A DNA stretch of 49,112 nt, from the NCBI RefSeq assembly GCF_003857015.1, contig NZ_QGGF01000410.1, positions 1 through 49,112 on the forward strand, written 5' to 3'. The translations under genes and the position numbers were made by a program. The stretch is from Micromonospora globispora. GTDB lineage: Bacteria > Actinomycetota > Actinomycetes > Mycobacteriales > Micromonosporaceae. Shown one piece after another: positions 44,246 to 49,112 of the stretch (position 1 is its first letter; each line of letters starts with the position of its first letter). Under the pieces are notes generated by a model. The model searched no databases and was not told the origin of the DNA. It was given only the letters and a program-made list of their open reading frames with translations.

Positions 44246-45580
44246 TCAGTGCTGGATCTGCACCCCGGCGTCGGCCAGCGCGGTGATCACGTGGGCCGAC
44301 TCGCCGAAGCCGATGATCAGTACGGCGTCCGGGCCGAAGTCCTTGATCTCCTTGGCGCCGGCGGTGAAGTCCACCGGCGCTGCGTCCGCGTCGGCCGGCG
44401 GCTCGTAGGTCAGCAGCTTGACCTTGTCGGCGCCGATGCCCGCGCGCTCCAGGTCGGCGCGCACATTCTCCTGGAGGCCCTCACCGTAGGAGTCCTTGCG
44501 GGCCACGATGGCGATCTTGTGCGGTCCGTCGCGCAGGATCACGTCGGCCAGGGCCCGGCCCTGGAGGATGTCGGACGGGGCGGTACGGAAGTAGAGACCC
44601 TTGTCGTCCACCGTGGTCAGCCCGGCGTCGGTGTTCGACGGGGAGAAGAGCACCCGCCCGGCGGCCACCACGTCCGGCAGGACCGCGCGGGAGATTCCGG
44701 AGGCGCCGGCGCCGATGAAGACCTGCACGCCCTTGGCGATGTGCGAGGCCACGGTGGCCTTCGCGACGTCGGGGTTCGTGCCGTCGTCACCGTCGATCCA
44801 GACCACCGGCTTGCCGAGCACCCCGCCGGCCGCGTTGACCTCCTTGACGGCGAGTGCGGCACCGGCCGCCATCGGCGGGTTCGCGATCGCCAGGTCACCG
44901 GTCTGCGGCAGCAGCCCGCCGAGGATCAGCGGCGTGGCGGACTTGCGCTGCTTCTTCCCCCGCGGCGGGGTCTTGCTGCTCGCCGCCGACTCGTCGCCGG
45001 CGCCGACGAACTCGGTCTTGCCGTCGTCGACCTTCTGGTCGTCGAAGTGCAGCGTGGCGTAGCTGGCGGTGGCCGGCTCACCGGCGTCGGTGAACCCCGC
45101 CCGGGTCAGCGACACGCCCCGGTACTCGATGTCCCGCCCCTGCGCGGCGAGTTGCAGGCAGGCGGCCGGGTCGTCGCAGCGCTCGCCGCCGGTGGTCACC
45201 CCGACGATCTGCTTGGCGATCGCGGCGGCGTCGGTGCTGCCGGCGAGCTGGGCGGCCAGCGCGCTGACCACCACCGCGTCGTACGTCTCCGCGGCGTAGA
45301 GGTAGTCCGTCAGCTTCGGGTCTACGGTGCGTAGCCGTTCTTTGAAGCTTTCCGGCAGCGGGGTCAGCGGCGTCGTGCCCTTCATGCCGTTCACGAGGTC
45401 GGCGCGGTCCTTCAACTCTGTGGCGAAGGAATTGAGCATGTTGCCGTCGGAGCCGTAGAGGCGCACCTGGGTGGTGGTGGCCGCCCCCTCGGGCTTGTCA
45501 CTCCCACATGCGCTGGTGGCGAGCAGGAGTGCCGCAGCGGCCAGTGCTGTGGCCGTGCGGGAACCGCGTGATACGAGCAT
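44246..45580 (-). CDS. Substrate-binding lipoprotein with apparently permuted type 1 periplasmic-binding fold
   Basis: A 444-aa protein; ATG 45580 has GAGGAAGGA 5 bases upstream. A lipoprotein signal ends in L-A-T-S-A-C25. Normal branched-chain amino-acid-type binding proteins start L-x-G-x-L-x-P-x-T-G-x-L; here that segment (G-G-L-L-P-Q-T-G-D-L) appears only at residue 221. Residues 36-181 instead look like the usual C-terminal part (R-L-Y-G-S-D-G-N-M, then Y-L-Y-A-A-E-T-Y-D-A-V-V-V, then a final beta region). A charged linker (182-215) joins them, and the protein ends A-D-A-G-V-Q-I-Q-H where a normal one would continue. No permease or ATPase genes are adjacent. Ligand unknown. Confidence 0.8.
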   Translation of the reverse strand: MLVSRGSRTATALAAAALLLATSACGSDKPEGAATTTQVRLYGSDGNMLNSFATELKDRADLVNGMKGTTPLTPLPESFKERLRTVDPKLTDYLYAAETYDAVVVSALAAQLAGSTDAAAIAKQIVGVTTGGERCDDPAACLQLAAQGRDIEYRGVSLTRAGFTDAGEPATASYATLHFDDQKVDDGKTEFVGAGDESAASSKTPPRGKKQRKSATPLILGGLLPQTGDLAIANPPMAAGAALAVKEVNAAGGVLGKPVVWIDGDDGTNPDVAKATVASHIAKGVQVFIGAGASGISRAVLPDVVAAGRVLFSPSNTDAGLTTVDDKGLYFRTAPSDILQGRALADVILRDGPHKIAIVARKDSYGEGLQENVRADLERAGIGADKVKLLTYEPPADADAAPVDFTAGAKEIKDFGPDAVLIIGFGESAHVITALADAGVQIQH

Positions 45581-45733
45581 CGTCGTCCTTCCTCGGGCGA
45601 AGGTCCGCTGCGCACATTAGCGTGCCGTGGCGGCCGGCGGGACCGTGGAGGTCGCTCCGTCGGCAGCCCGACTCCGAGTGTCACGCAGCGTGACGACCGG
45701 GCCGTACGCTGGTCACCACTTGACCGGTCGTCC

Positions 45734-45739
45734 TACTGT
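45734..45739 (+). promoter_or_regulatory. Candidate -10 box for a leaderless transcript
   Basis: TACTGT lies 7 bases before the GTG at 45747, and no ribosome site is present, the arrangement of leaderless messages common in actinomycetes. No -35 was recognised at a good distance. Confidence 0.4.
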
Positions 45740-45746
45740 TCCGCGG

Positions 45747-46136
45747 GTGACCGACCACGCACAGCAGACGCTGGATGACGCGACCGCCGTGCTCCGCTCG
45801 GCACTGGCCGGGGACGGCGACGCGGTGGTCGGCACCTTCGACGCGGTGGTCGACCGCGCCGGGCTGGCCGGGGCGTACGGGGTGGCCTGGTGCCTGGCCG
45901 CCACCATGGTCGGGGACGCCACGCCGGCCGGCGGTTGTGCCCTGGACTTTCCCGGCATCGACCAGGCCGCCTACGACACCCGCTGGGTGGCCCGGTTCGT
46001 CAGCGCGTACGCCAACGACGACGCGGACACCGGTGAGGCGCTCTTCGGCGCGGCGGCGGCCGACGGGCTGCTGCCGGACTGCCTGCTGACCCTGGCCGGC
46101 TCGACGGTGGCCACCCTGCGCAGCCGGGGCGACTGA
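45747..46136 (+). CDS. Conserved hypothetical protein
   Basis: A 129-aa protein from GTG 45747, probably a leaderless message. It is helical and Ala-rich, with V-L-R-S-A-L-A-G-D-G-D-A-V-V-G-T-F-D-A-V-V, W-C-L-A-A-T-M-V and R-W-V-A-R-F-V-S-A-Y-A-N-D-D. No signal peptide or known domain is recognised. Codon use matches its neighbours, which supports a real gene. Confidence 0.65.
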   Translation: MTDHAQQTLDDATAVLRSALAGDGDAVVGTFDAVVDRAGLAGAYGVAWCLAATMVGDATPAGGCALDFPGIDQAAYDTRWVARFVSAYANDDADTGEALFGAAAADGLLPDCLLTLAGSTVATLRSRGD

Positions 46137-46137
46137 C

Positions 46138-46171
46138 CGCGCGACGCCCGCCGGGGGACGGGCGCCGCGCG
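46138..46171. terminator. Hairpin terminator
   Basis: 13-bp arms with one mismatch (46138-46150 and 46159-46171) between convergent genes ending at 46136 and 46182. Confidence 0.65.
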
Positions 46172-46181
46172 ACCGGCGGCG

Positions 46182-46604
46182 TCAGAAGGCGTGGTACGCG
46201 ACCAGCGGCTCGTGCTCGTAGCGCGGGTTGGCGAAGCGGACCCGGAAGTCGACCCCGTCGCGGACGTTGGTCGCCACGGTGCGGAAGCCGGACCTCGCCG
46301 GCAGGTAGGTCCAGTAGTTGCAGCTGTTGGTCCGGTCGACGAAGACCACGCACGCCTTGGTGTCGAAGTCGCTGGCGTTGCGGACGTTGATGTCCCGGCA
46401 GCGGGTGGTGGTGCGGTAGGAGCCGGCCTCCCCGCCCCAGCTGCCGGTCTCGAAGTACGAGCGCACCGCGCCGCCGTAGCAGGTGGCGGCGGAGCCGGCC
46501 AGGCTGGTCTCGGGGTCGTCGGGGGCGGCCTGGGCGGGGGAACCGAACGGGAGCAGCGACAGCGCCGCCGTCGTGGCGAGCAGACGGGCGACCGGGGATG
46601 CCAT
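46182..46604 (-). CDS. Secreted hypothetical protein
   Basis: A 140-aa protein; ATG 46604 has GGAGG 5 bases upstream. A signal peptide of about 26 residues ends A-Q-A. The mature part has four Cys (C-Y-G-G, R-C-R-D-I-N, A-C-V-V-F, S-C-N-Y-W), likely two disulfides, and a beta-rich Thr/Arg/Tyr pattern. It resembles small secreted actinomycete proteins of unknown role. Confidence 0.75.
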   Translation of the reverse strand: MASPVARLLATTAALSLLPFGSPAQAAPDDPETSLAGSAATCYGGAVRSYFETGSWGGEAGSYRTTTRCRDINVRNASDFDTKACVVFVDRTNSCNYWTYLPARSGFRTVATNVRDGVDFRVRFANPRYEHEPLVAYHAF

Positions 46605-46730
46605 ACGTGCCTCCAGAGGGGATTGATGAACCCTGAGTTGCGGTCAGGGAGCTGAGCGTGAAGATGGTAGCGGTCGATGTCCGCCGCGTCTGCCCCGGAA
46701 CCGTCCCAGCGATGTGGTAGCTGTGGTGGC

Positions 46731-47432
46731 ATGTCCGAGGCGATGCTCAGCAAGGTGCGCAAGCTGCTGGCCCAGGCCGAGGACCCGGCCTGCACGCCGG
46801 CCGAGTCGGCGGCCTTCACCGCCAAGGCGACCGAGCTGGTCGCCCGCTACGGCGTGGACCGGGCGCTGCTCGCCGCCCGCGATCCGGCCACCGACCCGGT
46901 CGGCGACCGGGTGGTCGACGTCGTCGCCCCGTACGCCCGGGACAAGGTCGGCCTGCTGGCCGCGGTGGCCGACCCGATGCGCTGCCGCTGCGTACGCCGC
47001 CGGCAGGGCGCCGGCTTCGCCATGCACCTGTTCGGCTTCGCCAGCGACCTGGAACGGGTCGAGCTGCTCTTCACCTCGCTGCTGGTGCAGGCGGCGCACG
47101 GGCTGGCCGGCAAGCCGGTACCGCCGGGTGAGCATCCGGCCGCCTTCCGCCGTACCTGGCTGGCCGGCTTCGCCCACGCGGTGGCGGACCGGTTGCGGGC
47201 AGCCGAGGCCGATGCGGTGGTCGAGTCGGGCGCACCCTCGGTGGCGCTGGTGCTGGCCGACCGCTCCGACCGGGTGCAGCGCCGGCTCGCCGAGGTCTAC
47301 CCGCGGCTGCGGACGGCGGCACCGCGCCGGCTGGCCGGCAGCGGCTTCGGCTCCGGCGCCGAGGCGGGCCGCCGCGCCGACCTCGGTGGCACCGGGGTCA
47401 CCACCGGCCCGACGAGGGGGATCGCATGGTGA
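46731..47432 (+). CDS. DUF2786 domain protein
   Basis: A 233-aa protein from ATG 46731. The DUF2786 region is N-terminal: K-V-R-K-L-L-A-Q-A-E-D-P-A-C-T-P-A-E-S, then A-T-E-L-V-A-R-Y-G-V-D. The rest contains C-R-C-V-R-R-R and a helical core, ending in a Gly/Arg-rich tail. The family is conserved and of unknown function. The stop overlaps the next gene's start region, so the two are likely co-transcribed. Confidence 0.85.
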   Translation: MSEAMLSKVRKLLAQAEDPACTPAESAAFTAKATELVARYGVDRALLAARDPATDPVGDRVVDVVAPYARDKVGLLAAVADPMRCRCVRRRQGAGFAMHLFGFASDLERVELLFTSLLVQAAHGLAGKPVPPGEHPAAFRRTWLAGFAHAVADRLRAAEADAVVESGAPSVALVLADRSDRVQRRLAEVYPRLRTAAPRRLAGSGFGSGAEAGRRADLGGTGVTTGPTRGIAW

Positions 47433-47764
47433 CCGTCGACGACGTACGCCGGATCGCCCGGCCCCTTCCGCGTACCGAGGAGGCCCTGGTCCGGGACCGG
47501 GTCAAGTTCCGGGTCGGCCGGATCGTCTACCTGGCGCTGTCCCGGGACGAGACGCTGCTCGGCTTCGCCTTCCCGCGGGCCGAGCGGGCCGGGCTGGTGG
47601 CCGCCGAGCCGGAGAAGTTCCTGATGCCCGAGCCAGCCGACGAACGCTACAACTGGGTGCGGGTCCGGCTGGCCGCGATCGACGAATCCGAGCTGCGGGA
47701 GATCGTCGTGGAGGCGTGGCGGATGGTGGTGCCGAAGCGGGTGGCCGCCGCCCATCTCGGATGA
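47426..47764 (+). CDS. MmcQ/YjbR family protein
   Basis: 112 aa from ATG 47426 (111 aa from GTG 47429), overlapping the DUF2786 gene by 7 bases. It shows F-R-V-G-R-I-V-Y-L-A-L-S, G-F-A-F-P-R-A-E-R, Y-N-W-V-R-V-R-L and E-A-W-R-M-V-V-P-K-R, typical of the CyaY-like YjbR fold. These proteins bind DNA in some reports; the function here is unknown. Confidence 0.88.
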   Translation: MVTVDDVRRIARPLPRTEEALVRDRVKFRVGRIVYLALSRDETLLGFAFPRAERAGLVAAEPEKFLMPEPADERYNWVRVRLAAIDESELREIVVEAWRMVVPKRVAAAHLG

Positions 47765-47789
47765 CGGCCGCGCGATCCGGCACCCGGGC

Positions 47790-48305
47790 TCAGGTGGTGC
47801 GCCGGGCCACCGTGGCGAGGTAGCGGCACAGCAGGTCGTGCCAGCCGGCCGTCAACGCCTTCCGGTAACCCTCGGCGGCCTCCCCGTGCCGGTCGAAGTC
47901 GCGGTGCTCGACCTCCACCCGGGTGCGGTCGGGCCCCTCGGGCACGAAGAGCACCTCCACCTCGCTGGCCCGTGCCGGGTCCGGCACCGGCACCCGGTCC
48001 GGGCCGATCTGCCAGGTGAAGACCAGGCGTCGGGGCGGATCCCAGGTGAGGACCCGACCCCAGTCGCTCCGGAAGCCGTACGGGCCGATCTCGTAGAGCA
48101 TGCCGCCGGCCCGCGGCTCGATCCCCAGCTCGGCCAGCGCCTCCGGCCCGGACCAGGTGTATTCGCGTACCCACCAGTCGGTCAGTGACTCGGTGAAGAC
48201 CGCGAACGCCTGCTCGGCGGAGGCTGGGGCGAAGAGGCTGCTGCGGAGGGAGAACCGGTCGAACTCCTGACGGACCTCATCCGGATCGGCCATCTCCTGT
48301 CCCAT
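47790..48305 (-). CDS. SRPBCC (START/AHSA1-like) protein
   Basis: About 171 aa from ATG 48305; ATG 48293 is an alternative with AGGAG directly against it, so the start is uncertain. It has the pattern F-A-P-A-S-A-E-Q-A-F-A-V-F-T-E-S-L-T-D-W-W, then P-R-R-L-V-F-T-W-Q-I-G-P and R-V-E-V-E-H-R-D-F of the SRPBCC fold, which has a deep ligand pocket. Partner or ligand is unknown. It is convergent with the DUF2786/YjbR pair. Confidence 0.85.
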   Translation of the reverse strand: MGQEMADPDEVRQEFDRFSLRSSLFAPASAEQAFAVFTESLTDWWVREYTWSGPEALAELGIEPRAGGMLYEIGPYGFRSDWGRVLTWDPPRRLVFTWQIGPDRVPVPDPARASEVEVLFVPEGPDRTRVEVEHRDFDRHGEAAEGYRKALTAGWHDLLCRYLATVARRTT

Positions 48306-48529
48306 AGGCCCGGACCATACCGGCTGATGCCTCGGTGCGCAGCTTCGTGTGTGCCCCCTCTCGGGGCTCGGGAGAACGTTCTCTGAGCGCGGCCGCCGGG
48401 CGTACGACGTGCCGGGGTGGGCACTCGGACGGGCGGCGGGCACCCGGACCCGGCACGGATGCCGTACCCGAAACCGGGTAACCGCGGCTGATCCGGCCCG
48501 GCGAGACGGGCCAGCGGGGAGCGGGGAGC

Positions 48530-49112
48530 ATGAGCGAGAGCGGAGCGACGGAACAGGAACCGGACCCGACCAGGGAGCGGCTCACCCAACGGGGTGGGGC
48601 GGGCGAGCCGGACGTCCTGCTCGACATCCCGGAGGTGACGGTCGACCAGATCCGGCTGGCGGTCGACGGGCTCGACGCGGACCTGTCACTGCGCGCCCGG
48701 CTGGCCAACCTGCTCCAGATCGACGCGGGGGTCCGGGTGCACCTGCAGGGTGCGGAGCTGGACGTCGCCGGGGTGAGCGCCGAGGCGCTGCTCAAGGTGC
48801 GGCTGGAGAAGCTGGTGGCGATCCTGGACCGGGCGTTGAGCACCATCGACCGGAACCCGCAGGTGATCGACGCGTTGGCCCGGACGGCCGCGCTCAGCAT
48901 CGACGACGTCAACCGGGCGGCGCAGCAGCTCGCCGGCGGCGCGGCGGCACCCATGGTGAATCAGACGGGCCAGCAGCTCGGGACGGTGGGCGCGGTCGCC
49001 GACCGGACGCTGCGGGAGCAGGTCGCCGAACCCGGCCCGACGCCCCCGGCGCCGTCCGCCGGACCCCAGCCGCCCGAACCACCGACCGGCCCGGGTGCGC
49101 AGGCGCAGCAGC
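48530..49112 (+). CDS. Conserved hypothetical protein, cut by the window end (partial)
   Basis: Starts at ATG 48530 (GGGGAG just upstream) and has no stop before the end of the window, 194 codons in. The N-terminus is charged and disordered. Residues about 25-150 are helical and regular: V-L-L-D-I-P-E-V-T-V-D-Q-I-R-L, L-S-L-R-A-R-L-A-N-L-L-Q-I-D-A-G-V, L-L-K-V-R-L-E-K-L-V-A-I-L-D-R-A-L. Then comes a Pro/Gln/Ala-rich disordered region. No known domain is recognised, and the protein may continue much further. Confidence 0.7.
   Translation, partial: MSESGATEQEPDPTRERLTQRGGAGEPDVLLDIPEVTVDQIRLAVDGLDADLSLRARLANLLQIDAGVRVHLQGAELDVAGVSAEALLKVRLEKLVAILDRALSTIDRNPQVIDALARTAALSIDDVNRAAQQLAGGAAAPMVNQTGQQLGTVGAVADRTLREQVAEPGPTPPAPSAGPQPPEPPTGPGAQAQQ

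Overview
The window is about 49 kb of very GC-rich DNA with dense genes, GTG and TTG starts, 4-nt start/stop overlaps, BldC, PurS, DUF3073 and DUF2786 proteins. It looks like a chromosomal segment of an actinomycete, most likely Micromonospora or a close relative (genus is inference; no rRNA is present).

Layout. (1) 1-203: 3' end of purD, with a perfect 24-bp inverted repeat at the window edge. (2) 439-8407: a three-gene membrane module: YqiJ-like OB-fold membrane protein, YqiK-like flotillin, and a 1,719-aa DUF3686/AAA ATPase. (3) 8415-18222: a secreted dimethylformamidase-beta-like protein, then fatty-acid genes: acyl-CoA synthetase, acyl-CoA dehydrogenase, SCP2 protein, TetR regulator, a DedA remnant, MaoC hydratase, FabG4-type reductase and FadA2-type thiolase. 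A shared palindrome lies upstream of the SCP2/TetR pair and of the FabG/thiolase pair. (4) 18351-23410: a secreted beta-helix/PKD/fascin-repeat protein, then a SigE-family sigma gene broken by a frameshift and coupled to a membrane protein with a triplicated outer domain. (5) 23506-36129: purine genes purB, purS-purQ-purL, purF and purM, interspersed with a YbjQ protein, a ComB-like phosphatase, a Gly/Tyr-rich membrane protein and a sterol-carrier protein. (6) 36230-37568: a radical SAM/SPASM maturase and a small precursor whose core carries four aromatic-X-(His/Asn) motifs, an AmcB/AmcA-type triceptide locus. (7) 37714-40787: DUF3073, valine-type dehydrogenase, a conserved unknown and bldC, a block that follows purF-purM in streptomycetes too (from memory). 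(8) 40878-49112: assorted housekeeping and unknown genes, including a 3-hydroxyacyl-CoA dehydrogenase/enoyl-CoA hydratase pair and a lipoprotein whose periplasmic-binding fold appears circularly permuted.

How the genes work together. purS/Q/L, purM, purF, purD and purB cover five steps of de novo purine synthesis. The acyl-CoA genes form two beta-oxidation-like sets, one probably under the local TetR regulator. The best candidates for something new are the flotillin/AAA module, the apparently permuted binding protein and the sigma-factor locus. The cyclophane RiPP locus belongs to a described class but has its own core sequence.

Starts were chosen by Shine-Dalgarno spacing and family N-termini. 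No database search was run, so all family names come from recognised motifs and gene order.
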